Part shown: one piece after another, positions 1 through 9,214 of the stretch | Layout of the letters: each line of letters starts with the position of its first letter | Position numbering within the stretch: the first letter of the stretch is position 1 | Assembly (NCBI RefSeq): GCF_024734075.1 | Contig: NZ_CP102850.1 | Span: 992,001 to 1,056,000, forward strand | Source of the DNA: Gordonia mangrovi | GTDB lineage: Bacteria; Actinomycetota; Actinomycetes; Mycobacteriales; Mycobacteriaceae | Reading direction: 5' to 3' | DNA: 64,000 nt | Position numbers and translations under genes: made by a program | The notes under the pieces: generated by a model | The model's input: the letters and a program-made list of their open reading frames with translations, nothing else | What the model was told of the DNA's origin: nothing | Database searches by the model: none

Positions 1-3000
1 GCGGACGGGTATCGGCGTGCCGCAACAACGCCTCGATCGGATCCACCAAAGGGGTCTGGCGATCGGTCCGCGGCGGCGCAGATGGCACCGGCGCGCTGTC
101 GGAGACACGCTGGTCGCGGTCCGCACTCGCCAAGCCGGCGATGTACTCGACGAAGCGATTGAGAATGTGGCCCGCAGCAGCCACGTCGACACTCCGCTCG
201 GCCACGGCAAGGGTGATCGCGAGCCCGGCCCCGTCATCGACCACGCTGAACTCCAACGCCGTTCGCGCCTGATACATGGGCAGCGACTCGGCTTCGACGA
301 TGACGCCTGATGCGGCCAGGTCCGGTTGCGCGGCGTGGTAGGCGAAGGTGACGTCGGCCAGGCCGGTGGGTGCGGACGCGGCGTGCCGGCGGGCATCGGC
401 GATCGCCTTGCTGATGCGGACAAGCGCAGGCGAGACCGCGAGTTCGCGCGCCCCGGTGATGCGTAGCGGCACCGTCTGCACGAACATTCCGACGGTGTGC
501 AGTTCGTCGCTGGTGTCGCGGCCGGCGACGGGCATGGAGATCACGATGTCGTCGGTGTCGGTGTAGTCGCCGAGGGCGGCGGCCACCGCCAGGCTCAGCA
601 GCGTGTTGAGTGTGGTGTCGGCCGAGCGCGCCACCTCCACCGCGCGCCCACGAAGGTCGCTGCCGATGGCGCGCCGCAGATACGTGGCGGGGCCTCGGGC
701 CAGACCGCCCGACTGACTTCGCGCCGGCGCCGGCAGCACCAGGTGTTCCGGCGCGCGCCGCAGCGCGCGTGTCCAGTAGATTCCCGAACCAGAAGGCGTG
801 TCGCGCGCCTCGAGGGCCGCGCTGAAACCGGTTGCTGGCGACGACCATTCGGGCTCGGCCCCTGCCTGCCGTGCCTGCACGGCGACAGCGAAGTCGGCAA
901 GCACAAGCGGCAACGACCACTCGTCGATCGCGATGTGATGGGCAACCAGCACCACGTCGACGGTCTCGCCGCTGTCGTCGATAACCGCACGCCAGGGCAG
1001 GTCGACGGTGAGTTCGAACGGGGTGGAGACCGCGCGGTTGATGCCGGCCGCATCCAGAGCGGCGGCGGTGATCGGCGCTGTGGCTGCAGCGTCGGCGACC
1101 AACACGACGATGGCCGTCGGTGCACCGCCTTCGTCGGGGTAGACAGTGCGCAGCGCCTCATGCCGTGCGACGACGTCGATCAACGCGGCCCGCACCGCGT
1201 CCGCGGTGACTCCGGCGGCGAGGCGCAAGTGGACAGGCAGGTGGTCGACGATGGCGTCGCGGTCGGCGCGGTTGAGCAGCCAGATCTCGTGCTGCGCCGG
1301 GGTGGGCCGGTAGGCCGCCGATTCCCCGCGCTCGACAGGCGGAACCGACTTGCTCTGCGCGACAAGTTCGGCGAGCTCGCGGATGGTTGCGGTGGGGGTG
1401 ACCCCGGTGAGCGGGACCGAGATGTTGAGGGCGGCGCCAGCGCGGGCGGCAGCCTGCATCAGGATCAATGATGTGACGCCGAAGTCGATGAGGGCGGTGT
1501 CCAGGGAGGGGTTGTCGACGCCGGTGAGAACCGAGACCGCCGACGCGATAGTGCGTTCGATCTCGGTGCCCGGCTCTGTTTGTGGCGCCGGGGCCGGAGC
1601 CGCGTGCGAGATCGCAGCGGCGACCGCCGCACGGTCCACCTGGCCGCCGACGTCGAGGGGCAGGGTGCTGAGAACGACGATGCGTCGCGGCCAGAGCACC
1701 GCGGGGAGGTAGGTGGTGAGGTGGGCGCGGACCGCTGCGGTCACCGTCGTGTCGTCGGTCTGCGCGGGTGCGGTGGTCACCGCGAGGTCGAGGCGTTCGC
1801 CGAGTTCGGTGGTGCCCGGGACGGCGACGGCGGTGTGCACGCCGTCGGTATCGGTGGCGGCACGTTCGATCACCTCGGGCTGGACCCGGACGCCATGGAG
1901 GGTGACCTCGTTGTCCCGGTGGGCGTGCGGGCGCAGTTCGCCGGTTGCGGGGTCGATGTAGGCGAGTTGGCGGGTGGCCTCGCCGTCCCGGTGGATCTCC
2001 CCGATCACGCCGGGCGGCACGGCCCGGTGACGGTGGTCGAGGAGTTCGGTCTGGTGCTGCCTGCGGACAGTCGAGGTGTTGGGGATGAGGAGCGGAAGGT
2101 CGTCAACGGTCGAGTCGGGCTGTTCGAGCAATGCATGGGCGACAGCGTCGAGCATCCCGGTCAAGTGATGATGGTGTGCGGCGACTTCGGCGACGTCGTA
2201 ACGGTTGGGGTTGGCTTCGAGGTCGAGGACGAGGCCGTCGGTTCCGGCGGTGGGATACAGGTTGATCGACAGGTCATCGACGGGGCTGGTGGTCAGGACG
2301 TGGAATGTGGCTTGTGCTTCACCGCAGCGGAATTCGCGATCGAACAGCATCAGGTTGAGCATGATCGCTGACATCCCGCGGTTGCCGGCGGGGGTGACCT
2401 CGCCAGCACGAGTGAGGTCGGCCAGGATGTCGTCGTACCGGTAACGCTGGTGGCGTAGCGCCCCCATCAGTGCGGTCTGCATGTCGCGCAGCACATCACG
2501 GATGGCGATGTCCGGTCCGACCCGGCATCGCAGCGGCACGATGTTGGATACGGGCGACGGGGTTTTGCGCAGGGCGGCGGTGGTGCGTGCGGCGACCGGA
2601 AAATTGAAGACGACGTCGTCAGTGGCGGTGGCCCGCCCCAGGTAGGAGGCCACCGCCGTGGCGATCACCACCGGCAGCGCGGTCGAATGGGCCTCGGCGG
2701 CATCGCGCAGTGCTTGCATCGTCGCTGCGGGTATCGCATCGGCGACGTGCCGTGCGATCGCCGAGGGCGGCCCGTTGAGGCGTGCGAGCGTTACGGGAAG
2801 CGGTAGTCCGGTGAGGGTGTCACGCCAGTAGTCGCCGTCGGCGACGTAGCGCGAGGAACTGCGGTAGTCGGCGTCGGCCCGATACGCGGCATCGAAGTCT
2901 GTGGCTGGCGCGGTGGGGATCTCACCGCCGGATACCGCCGCATCGTAGGCGGCGAGCGCGGAGATGATGCTGCCCTTGGCGGACACACCATCGGCGGTCA

Positions 3001-3415
3001 GATGGTGCGTGCGGATGTAGAACAGGAACCGTTCCTCTGCAACGCACAATAGATACCCGAGGGTGAGTCGGTCGGTGAGAAGGTCTACCGGTCGAGCGTA
3101 GTCGTCCCTCATCATGCGATGCGCGGTCGCCTCAGGCTCGTCGTCCTCACGAAGGTCAACATATTCCGGATCACTGGACAGGCACGGGTCATAGACGCCA
3201 GAGAGCGTGTCCCCATCGGCCCGAAAAGTGACCTGGAAGGCCTGCAGCTCACGCACGTAGTTCCCCACCACCCTCATAAACAGATCGACGTCGACCGGAC
3301 CGTCAAGCTCGGTGAACTCCGCGATGTTCAGCGGCACGGCGGGCTGAGCCCGCTGGGCATCCCACAAGGCCAACTGCGTCGAGTTCGGCTGGAAGGCAGG
3401 CGCCCGGGGAGTCAT
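1..3415 (-). CDS. Non-ribosomal peptide synthetase (C - A remnant - PCP - C...), cut by left edge
   Basis: The frame reads leftward with no stop to position 1, so only the first ~1,138 residues are visible. Domain order: a condensation domain with HHLTADG at residues 137-143; then only a stretch resembling the C-terminal subdomain of an adenylation domain (GEIHRDG, RVQPEVIE, then LPLDVGGQVDR near residue 588, where the usual A10 motif has Lys and this has Gln); a carrier domain with the phosphopantetheine serine in DFGVTSL (~646); and a second condensation domain with HHIAIDE (~827). The A1-A7 adenylation core is absent from the first module, so that module cannot select its own amino acid unless one is supplied in trans. 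The ATG overlaps the stop of a small upstream frame (ATGA); no strong ribosome site is seen. The product is unknown; a lipopeptide or siderophore is possible. Confidence 0.9.
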   Translation of the reverse strand, partial: MTPRAPAFQPNSTQLALWDAQRAQPAVPLNIAEFTELDGPVDVDLFMRVVGNYVRELQAFQVTFRADGDTLSGVYDPCLSSDPEYVDLREDDEPEATAHRMMRDDYARPVDLLTDRLTLGYLLCVAEERFLFYIRTHHLTADGVSAKGSIISALAAYDAAVSGGEIPTAPATDFDAAYRADADYRSSSRYVADGDYWRDTLTGLPLPVTLARLNGPPSAIARHVADAIPAATMQALRDAAEAHSTALPVVIATAVASYLGRATATDDVVFNFPVAARTTAALRKTPSPVSNIVPLRCRVGPDIAIRDVLRDMQTALMGALRHQRYRYDDILADLTRAGEVTPAGNRGMSAIMLNLMLFDREFRCGEAQATFHVLTTSPVDDLSINLYPTAGTDGLVLDLEANPNRYDVAEVAAHHHHLTGMLDAVAHALLEQPDSTVDDLPLLIPNTSTVRRQHQTELLDHRHRAVPPGVIGEIHRDGEATRQLAYIDPATGELRPHAHRDNEVTLHGVRVQPEVIERAATDTDGVHTAVAVPGTTELGERLDLAVTTAPAQTDDTTVTAAVRAHLTTYLPAVLWPRRIVVLSTLPLDVGGQVDRAAVAAAISHAAPAPAPQTEPGTEIERTIASAVSVLTGVDNPSLDTALIDFGVTSLILMQAAARAGAALNISVPLTGVTPTATIRELAELVAQSKSVPPVERGESAAYRPTPAQHEIWLLNRADRDAIVDHLPVHLRLAAGVTADAVRAALIDVVARHEALRTVYPDEGGAPTAIVVLVADAAATAPITAAALDAAGINRAVSTPFELTVDLPWRAVIDDSGETVDVVLVAHHIAIDEWSLPLVLADFAVAVQARQAGAEPEWSSPATGFSAALEARDTPSGSGIYWTRALRRAPEHLVLPAPARSQSGGLARGPATYLRRAIGSDLRGRAVEVARSADTTLNTLLSLAVAAALGDYTDTDDIVISMPVAGRDTSDELHTVGMFVQTVPLRITGARELAVSPALVRISKAIADARRHAASAPTGLADVTFAYHAAQPDLAASGVIVEAESLPMYQARTALEFSVVDDGAGLAITLAVAERSVDVAAAGHILNRFVEYIAGLASADRDQRVSDSAPVPSAPPRTDRQTPLVDPIEALLRHADTRP

Positions 3416-3684
3416 ACGTCACGCGCCAGTGAGCAGAGACTCCCGGCTGCCCAGAGTTTTGCCAAGCCGTGCTTCTGGTCGGGTCCGAGGCGACCACACA
3501 TGAACATACCTGCCACACAAAAACGACACACTCGCGTGGAGTAGAAAGCCAGCCAAATCAAAATGAGCAGCATCATCGCCGTACCGGGCGACATTGACCT
3601 GAATAGTCGGGATGGCATACCAGCATGCTCAAAAAAATTTGGAGGACGACCTAGACAAAACCACTTCATATCCGGCACACTCAT
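3412..3684 (-). CDS. Doubtful 90-aa frame overlapping the NRPS start
   Basis: This frame would encode 90 residues with one hydrophobic stretch (MMLLILIWLAF, ~37-47) and five cysteines. Its only support is position: the stop overlaps the NRPS ATG as ATGA, the arrangement expected of a translationally coupled leader gene. It is not MbtH-like and has no recognisable motif. Its composition is mixed and I see no convincing ribosome site. It may be a chance frame in the AT-rich spacer upstream of the NRPS gene. Confidence 0.2.
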   Translation of the reverse strand: MSVPDMKWFCLGRPPNFFEHAGMPSRLFRSMSPGTAMMLLILIWLAFYSTRVCRFCVAGMFMCGRLGPDQKHGLAKLWAAGSLCSLARDV

Positions 3685-3991
3685 CGCGTTGAAAGGTCCT
3701 TGCTTGGATCAAAGGCTACACCACCCCAAATCGAGACAGTGAACTTAGTCGCTTCCGCAACATCGGCTTCGCAATTATTCTCGAACTTAGACCACACTAA
3801 GTACAAATTAGAAAAATGATTGCGCATCTGAAAGAATCCACGATACACCCACGAATGACCTCAAAAACGTCCGGCCAAATGTTTCACGGTTCCTCGAGTG
3901 TCCCTAAGCACGCGACTGAGGAGTCGCTACTCAGTTTGGTAGCACATAATAAGGCCACAAGCAGAAAAAGAGAAACGCCTGACCGACAAGG
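3685..3991. other. AT-rich spacer between NRPS and polysaccharide clusters
   Basis: No gene is supported here. The stretch is clearly AT-richer than the NRPS gene, and it probably holds the NRPS promoter and the end of the polysaccharide transcript. A 66-codon plus-strand frame (3816-4016) has no ribosome site and no recognisable motif. I see no clear hairpin terminator. Confidence 0.4.
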
Positions 3992-5377
3992 TTACATATC
4001 TACTCGCTCTCCATAATAGCCGTAGTTAGCCTCGAAGAGGCCCTTCCTCGCTCGATTCAGAACAATACCAAGAATGCTAGCTCTCGCATGACCCAAGACC
4101 TTCACAACCTGGGACACCTCCGACCACTCCGTAGAATCACAATTTGCAACCAAAATGACACCGTCCACGAACTGGGAAACCACCGCTGCATCAGTCACGG
4201 GAATCACAGGACTTGAATCCACAATTACATAATCGTGCGAGTCCGCCAGATTCCTAAGCAACTGCCCTGTACGAGCTGAGCCAAGAAGCTCGGACGGGTT
4301 CGGAGCCGATGGGCCAGCTGCCAGGATCTCAAGGCCTGCAATCTCAGTAGGTTGCAGCAGATCACTCAGAGCGGAAGGGTTGCTCAGGTAGGTCGTTAAC
4401 CCGATTGCAGAAGAAAGCCCCAACCGAGAAGCTTGAGAGGGCTTGCGGAGATCGGCATCTACCAACACCACTCGATTTCCGCCCTCTACGAGCGAGGCAG
4501 CAAGATTCAGTGCAGTTGTGCTCTTTCCCTCGCCAGCGTTCGCACTCGTGACGAGAACAACATGCGCTGGATCATCCACCATCGCAAAAGCCAGATTTGT
4601 GCGCAATCTACGGTACCCCTCAGTCGCGACTGAGGGACTCGAAATGAAGTCGACAGGACCTCCCTCACCAATAGCCGGGTCATCCAGCACGGTGCCTAGT
4701 GCGACCAAACCTGACTGTGACTCAACATCATCATCTGCTCGGACTCTGTTATCAAAGCGCGCACGAAATAGCAACACAAGCAGTCCCGCGCAACCACCGA
4801 GAACGAAGCCAATCGCTACGTTCCGCTTGACTCGGGGAGATACCGGTACCGGACGTGACGTCGCAGGCGAGACCACTGTCAGCTTCGCGAATGGGTCACC
4901 ACCCGATACTGGAGCCTCGAGACTACCCACGTAGTCGACTATTGACGCCGCAACCGCGTTTGCAAGAAGCGCTGCGCGTTCTGGGTCCTCGTCGTTAGCG
5001 GACACTTCCAACATTACGGTTTCCGGAACCACCCGAGATTCAACAACTTCAACCAGCTGGCCGGCGGAAGCGCTGGGACCCAATCTTGAGACTGCACCAG
5101 AAACTACAGCCTCCGATAACACAAGTTGTGCGTACGACGCGACACGTTGCTCGGAAGCCAGCGAACCCTGATACGCGGAGTTCGCCGAGTCGTTGGCTCC
5201 GCCCGACGTCACGTAGAGTGTCGCGGTCGACTGGTAAATTGGGGTTTGGAGCAAAGAAATCATCATCGCTGCAATGCCGGAACCAAGCACTGAAATACCG
5301 ACAACCCACCAACCTTTTTTCAAGACGCCATGCCATAGGCGGTAAAATGTCACCGCATCGGTACTCTTGTCCACCAC
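3992..5377 (-). CDS. Wzz/Wzc-like chain-length determinant with BY-kinase domain
   Basis: A fused polysaccharide co-polymerase and tyrosine autokinase of ~461 residues. An N-terminal membrane segment (GWWVVGISVLGSG...) and a second one (VAIGFVLGGCAGLLVLLF) bracket a Wzz-type extracellular part. The cytoplasmic kinase has Walker A SANAGEGKST, Walker A' VVLVDADLR, Walker B YVIVDSSPV and a short C-terminal tyrosine cluster (NYGYYGE). Such proteins set polymer length in Wzy-dependent export through cycles of tyrosine phosphorylation. I chose a GTG start at 5377 (or 5374) because GAGG lies 5-8 bases upstream; an ATG at 5440 would add 21 untypical residues. It is the last gene of the polysaccharide cluster, ~150 bases from its neighbour. 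Confidence 0.9.
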   Translation of the reverse strand: MVDKSTDAVTFYRLWHGVLKKGWWVVGISVLGSGIAAMMISLLQTPIYQSTATLYVTSGGANDSANSAYQGSLASEQRVASYAQLVLSEAVVSGAVSRLGPSASAGQLVEVVESRVVPETVMLEVSANDEDPERAALLANAVAASIVDYVGSLEAPVSGGDPFAKLTVVSPATSRPVPVSPRVKRNVAIGFVLGGCAGLLVLLFRARFDNRVRADDDVESQSGLVALGTVLDDPAIGEGGPVDFISSPSVATEGYRRLRTNLAFAMVDDPAHVVLVTSANAGEGKSTTALNLAASLVEGGNRVVLVDADLRKPSQASRLGLSSAIGLTTYLSNPSALSDLLQPTEIAGLEILAAGPSAPNPSELLGSARTGQLLRNLADSHDYVIVDSSPVIPVTDAAVVSQFVDGVILVANCDSTEWSEVSQVVKVLGHARASILGIVLNRARKGLFEANYGYYGERVDM

Positions 5378-5530
5378 AACCACCTCATTTTCCTGAAAGT
5401 TTCCCAAATCAATTAATGGAGGCCGTAGAAAGGGCAGCACTACGGCGGCAATCCACCGTCACTACCAAAAGCCTCCCATAATGACCGTTCAAATCCGAAC
5501 CTCGCCCAGGCACCATAGATGCGACCACAC

Positions 5531-6739
5531 TCAGAATCCCTCCAACGCGCGACGGTAAAGAGTGCCCACGGCAGACCTTGTGAATGCCGACGATGCGCGC
5601 GATTGCCCGAGAACCTGCTGCGCGTGGAAAACGGGATCATCAAGCAGCCTAGTACAGAGAATCGCCATGTCCTTCGCATTACTGGAAACGGCGACAGCAT
5701 CCGCCAACGTCCCTAGCCCGCGCGCGCCAAATATCGTCGTCACTAGCGGCAGATTGTGCGTCAGCGCGTCGCCGACTTTCATATTAACCCCACTGCCAGA
5801 GAACACAGGATTAACCACACACACAATACGTCGATAGAACTGGTCTAAGTCGGCAACTTGACCGTGGAAGATAACACCATCCCCGCGCCATCGCCGGAAA
5901 TAGTTGGAAATCCCAGTAGTGGCGCCTTTACCGCCAATATGAAACTCTGCGGTGGGTAACCGTTCTCGGACTCGAGGGAAAACCTCTGAAATGAACCACA
6001 CCAAGCCGTCGACGGCGCCGGGCATAGCTAGATTTCCAACAAAGCCGATCCGATGAGCGCGACCGAGGGTTGGCGCGGCAACGTTTGATGACTCACGACA
6101 AAGTAGAACTGGTGGGATACAGTATGTTTGCAGTCCAAGTGCCGAATACCAATCGCTCACCTCCGGGGAAATTGGCAAGACACAAGAAACGCCGCGATAG
6201 AAGCCTCTCCTAGAGAAGAGTAAGCGAGACCTAAAGTACTCCGCCGCCAAATATCCCTTTCGGGCACCAAACGTCGAGTTCTGAAACATGCTCTTCATGA
6301 GCTCGTGCTCAACGTTGTGGCTGCGAAGCAGCATCGGTATGTCAAAGTAGTGCGCGAACTTCCGCCCCAACGGCAACGTCCACTCATGCTGTGCCATTAC
6401 GTGTGTCGGGCGCCATTCTGAAATCAGTGCCAGTACCGAATCTGAGGCAGTGCGGTGGCTTGAAACCTGATAAGGTATCAACGGTGACGCTATCGATGCA
6501 TTGAGAAACGGTCGTCGGCTCTGGGCAACCGCAGGCACAGACCACTCGTGCGGGACGGCGCCGCTCAACGCTGACGAATGGTCACTAGTGTATACGAAAA
6601 CCTCTACTCCGGCCGCAACCATGGCCTCAACTGCCCTAAGTTTCTCTACCCGACCGCCGCTATCCGCCGGATGCAGGGACTCACCACAAACCATCAGCAC
6701 CCGAAATGCCGAGCCTCGTGCGTTAACTGAAACCGTCAT
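5531..6739 (-). CDS. Glycosyltransferase, GT4-like
   Basis: A 402-residue GT-B fold enzyme. The N-terminal half has the typical opening of the family (FRVLMVCGESLHPADSGGR) and an acceptor-domain RSHNVEHE motif. The C-terminal half has IGFVGNL and a nucleotide-sugar site ending SGSGVNMKVGDAL. It should add one sugar to the lipid-linked repeat unit at the inner membrane face. The start at 6739 is set by GGAGG five bases upstream and by TAATG overlap with the polymerase gene, indicating coupling. Donor and acceptor cannot be read from sequence. Confidence 0.85.
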   Translation of the reverse strand: MTVSVNARGSAFRVLMVCGESLHPADSGGRVEKLRAVEAMVAAGVEVFVYTSDHSSALSGAVPHEWSVPAVAQSRRPFLNASIASPLIPYQVSSHRTASDSVLALISEWRPTHVMAQHEWTLPLGRKFAHYFDIPMLLRSHNVEHELMKSMFQNSTFGARKGYLAAEYFRSRLLFSRRGFYRGVSCVLPISPEVSDWYSALGLQTYCIPPVLLCRESSNVAAPTLGRAHRIGFVGNLAMPGAVDGLVWFISEVFPRVRERLPTAEFHIGGKGATTGISNYFRRWRGDGVIFHGQVADLDQFYRRIVCVVNPVFSGSGVNMKVGDALTHNLPLVTTIFGARGLGTLADAVAVSSNAKDMAILCTRLLDDPVFHAQQVLGQSRASSAFTRSAVGTLYRRALEGF

Positions 6740-8070
6740 TAGTGCCTCCACGCCAAGCGTGCGGCTGGTTCCCGCCGCACATCAGTCCTGCCGGCAGCAC
6801 CGTAGAAGGGACGGTGTCCCCGTTCCATTCCTGGGCCACCGAGCCGGTCGAATACGCAGTCAGGCGAAAGGCCAGCCACGAGGACCAGCACGGTGGCTGA
6901 AATCATCGGCGTACTAAAACCGCCAGACATCACAAGAACAATCAAGACGAGTCCGACACGTGACCCGAGGTCAATCTCAAGGCGACAAATTCGGTACAAA
7001 ATCACCGCAGCCAGAATGACGCCCACCACACCAAAATCTATGATCGCAGATGGAAGGAAGCTATAATTTGCTTTTGTATCAGCCAACCCCGCATAGAATC
7101 CGGAACCCCCAGAACCCAACCCAAAAATCGCGTGGACATCAAAGTCTCCCCAGAACTGAGACAAGTGTTGATACGGTGCCACAAAACGAATCGAACCCGA
7201 CGATTCCGAATTTGACAATTCAGAAGTTCTGTCGAACATGGCGTCCCCAAGTCGCAGTCCTGCAAGCGCAAAATATGAGCTGGCGGCGATAGCTATCAGA
7301 ATCAGCCACGATCTCCTATTGTATGCGAAGAGTCCAACCAGGACGCCTGCAGCCAAGACGAGGAATCCAGTACCTGAACCGGTTAAAAGCACCATGGCAA
7401 CCATAGGAATCGACCAGATAGATCCAGCGCTCAGAAAGAGTAAGGCACCGAGGGCATAAAACTGCCCAGCGTAGCTAGGCTCGAGGAATACCATTCCATT
7501 CCCGCGCAACAGTCCCGGCAGCATTCCACTCGACCCAAAACCCGAGGTGTTAACATACCCAGGCAAAAGCCAATCGGTCGGAACGACCTCCCTCAATCCG
7601 ACGTAGCCACCTCCGTAAATCTGGACAAAAAACTGAACATAACCAAGACCGCAAACGAAAAGCAAAGTATACTTTACAATTGCTCGCAAACGCTCTTGAC
7701 TAACACCCGTCATGTCTAGAATCGGAGCAAACGCGACAACCGACCAGACAAACGGAATCGAGATCAGCACCTCTACCGCGCCCGAGTTGGTGGCACGAAT
7801 CGCACCTAGGAGGGTGACTGCCGTCGCGTATGTCGCCAATATCACGCACAAAAGGACAGCGGTAAGACTTTTGAATCGCGCACCTCTTAACACCAGAACA
7901 ACAAGAACAACTCCAGTCGCGACAGATGCCACTGGCACCGACGTACCCGGGACACGCAGCTGTTGTGTAAGCAAGACGATCACAAACGCCCCACCTAGCC
8001 ACGCCGCGTTCCGGTCCGCCGTTCCCAGTAAGGCCCGGTCGGCGGCTTCAACTCTCGGCACGCCGCTCAT
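6739..8070 (-). CDS. O-antigen polymerase/ligase-like membrane protein (Wzy candidate)
   Basis: A 443-residue polytopic protein with about 10-12 hydrophobic helices and a large loop in the second half (GYVNTSGFGSSGMLPGLLRGN and FLEPSYAG), typical of the Wzy/O-antigen ligase family, which has little sequence conservation. It would polymerise undecaprenyl-linked repeat units on the outer membrane face. It sits between the GT2 gene and a GT4 gene and overlaps the latter by one base. The assignment rests on topology and context rather than a catalytic motif. Confidence 0.75.
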   Translation of the reverse strand: MSGVPRVEAADRALLGTADRNAAWLGGAFVIVLLTQQLRVPGTSVPVASVATGVVLVVLVLRGARFKSLTAVLLCVILATYATAVTLLGAIRATNSGAVEVLISIPFVWSVVAFAPILDMTGVSQERLRAIVKYTLLFVCGLGYVQFFVQIYGGGYVGLREVVPTDWLLPGYVNTSGFGSSGMLPGLLRGNGMVFLEPSYAGQFYALGALLFLSAGSIWSIPMVAMVLLTGSGTGFLVLAAGVLVGLFAYNRRSWLILIAIAASSYFALAGLRLGDAMFDRTSELSNSESSGSIRFVAPYQHLSQFWGDFDVHAIFGLGSGGSGFYAGLADTKANYSFLPSAIIDFGVVGVILAAVILYRICRLEIDLGSRVGLVLIVLVMSGGFSTPMISATVLVLVAGLSPDCVFDRLGGPGMERGHRPFYGAAGRTDVRREPAARLAWRH

Positions 8071-8236
8071 CCTGTCGATCGTCCTTTACCTCCGCGCTCG
8101 ACGGTCAACCATGGACCAGCGCAGTGCGACATTCGAAGCACGCTCTCGACATGCCTATGTCGTATTCCGACTCTCTCGCGCTTCGCAACATCGAGTTCGA
8201 ATACGGCGATATCTTTATAGAGCGTTATATCAGACA

Positions 8237-9214
8237 TCACGATCTCGGTCCATATCTGCCCCTCAAACCATCAACTGCTCCTTTTGCGACCGCCTGCAAG
8301 CAATTAGGCGTGAATGCTGATTGTTTCAGTAGCGCGGAAGCAACCAATCGCACAAAGTAGGAAGAGGCGTACGATCTCCACAGAATGAGCCCAAGTCTCC
8401 GATTATGCTCGCGGATCAGAAGAACCCTGTTCCGCGACACGTAGTAGTAAAAGACGGGGCTCTTTCCGGAGCCTACACGCGAAGAACCGTTTTCCTCGTG
8501 CGATACTGACAAAGCCGAACTCACGCCCAGATTCATCCCAAGCTCACGAGCGCGGTAGCTAAGATCAGCATCCTCCCAGTACAGAAAAAGATCGTCTCGA
8601 AAACCATTCAGCGCCATCCACGCACTCCGTGTAACAATACACGCAGCTCCTGAAACGAAGTTAGTAGTCCAGCCATCGGTGTGAGCCGCGGGTGGTGGAT
8701 AGTCTCCAAATCCTTCATGAGTACAGACGCCGCGCTTGAGGTCAATTTCACCCCCGACGAACCAGACACGGTAATCGGGACCGGGCCCCAGAACCAAAGG
8801 TGAGCATATCGAGACCGAACAACCGGCCATCCATTCTAAAGTGCGCGAGAGTGAACCTTCAACGAATATCGAATCAGGATTCAGAATCCAGAGGTGGGTC
8901 CAATTGCTCGTCAAGCTAGTCACCGCTTGATTCACGCCAGCACCGAACCCGATGTTGCGATCCGTAGTCCCAACACGAACGCGTCGATCGATCTCGGAGA
9001 TGCAACTAAGGTGCTTCGCGTCGCCTCCCGGGGACGCATTGTCTAATACAAAGATCTCGCGAACCTCGGCAACCGTTCTGAGCGATTTCACACATCTCAG
9101 TACATCGTCAAGAGAATTGTAATTGACAATCACGCACGCAACGCTGGCAGGACAAACCACAAGATCAGGCGACGGTCGAAAGCCGTCGTCGCCAAACTCT
9201 GAAACCCTACCCAC
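8237..9214 (-). CDS. Glycosyltransferase family 2 (rhamnosyltransferase-like)
   Basis: A 325-residue GT-A enzyme. The start VACVIVNYNSLDDVLRCVKSL, the GFGAGVNQAV segment, LWILNPDS as the DxD-type metal site and FLYWEDADLSYRARELG follow the WbbL rhamnosyltransferase pattern. It likely transfers a deoxysugar to the lipid-linked oligosaccharide. The GTG start lies inside the preceding GT4 gene (8-base overlap), so the two are translationally coupled. A ~166-base spacer follows before the polymerase gene. Confidence 0.85.
   Translation of the reverse strand: MGRVSEFGDDGFRPSPDLVVCPASVACVIVNYNSLDDVLRCVKSLRTVAEVREIFVLDNASPGGDAKHLSCISEIDRRVRVGTTDRNIGFGAGVNQAVTSLTSNWTHLWILNPDSIFVEGSLSRTLEWMAGCSVSICSPLVLGPGPDYRVWFVGGEIDLKRGVCTHEGFGDYPPPAAHTDGWTTNFVSGAACIVTRSAWMALNGFRDDLFLYWEDADLSYRARELGMNLGVSSALSVSHEENGSSRVGSGKSPVFYYYVSRNRVLLIREHNRRLGLILWRSYASSYFVRLVASALLKQSAFTPNCLQAVAKGAVDGLRGRYGPRS

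Noticed and set aside
497..2371. Long plus-strand frames (324 and 263 codons) over the NRPS
   Set aside because: The minus strand carries clear condensation and carrier motifs through the same bases; the plus frames are arginine/glycine-rich shadows without motifs.
3816..4016. 66-codon plus-strand frame
   Set aside because: AT-rich spacer, no ribosome site, no motif, and it overlaps the end of the Wzc-like gene.
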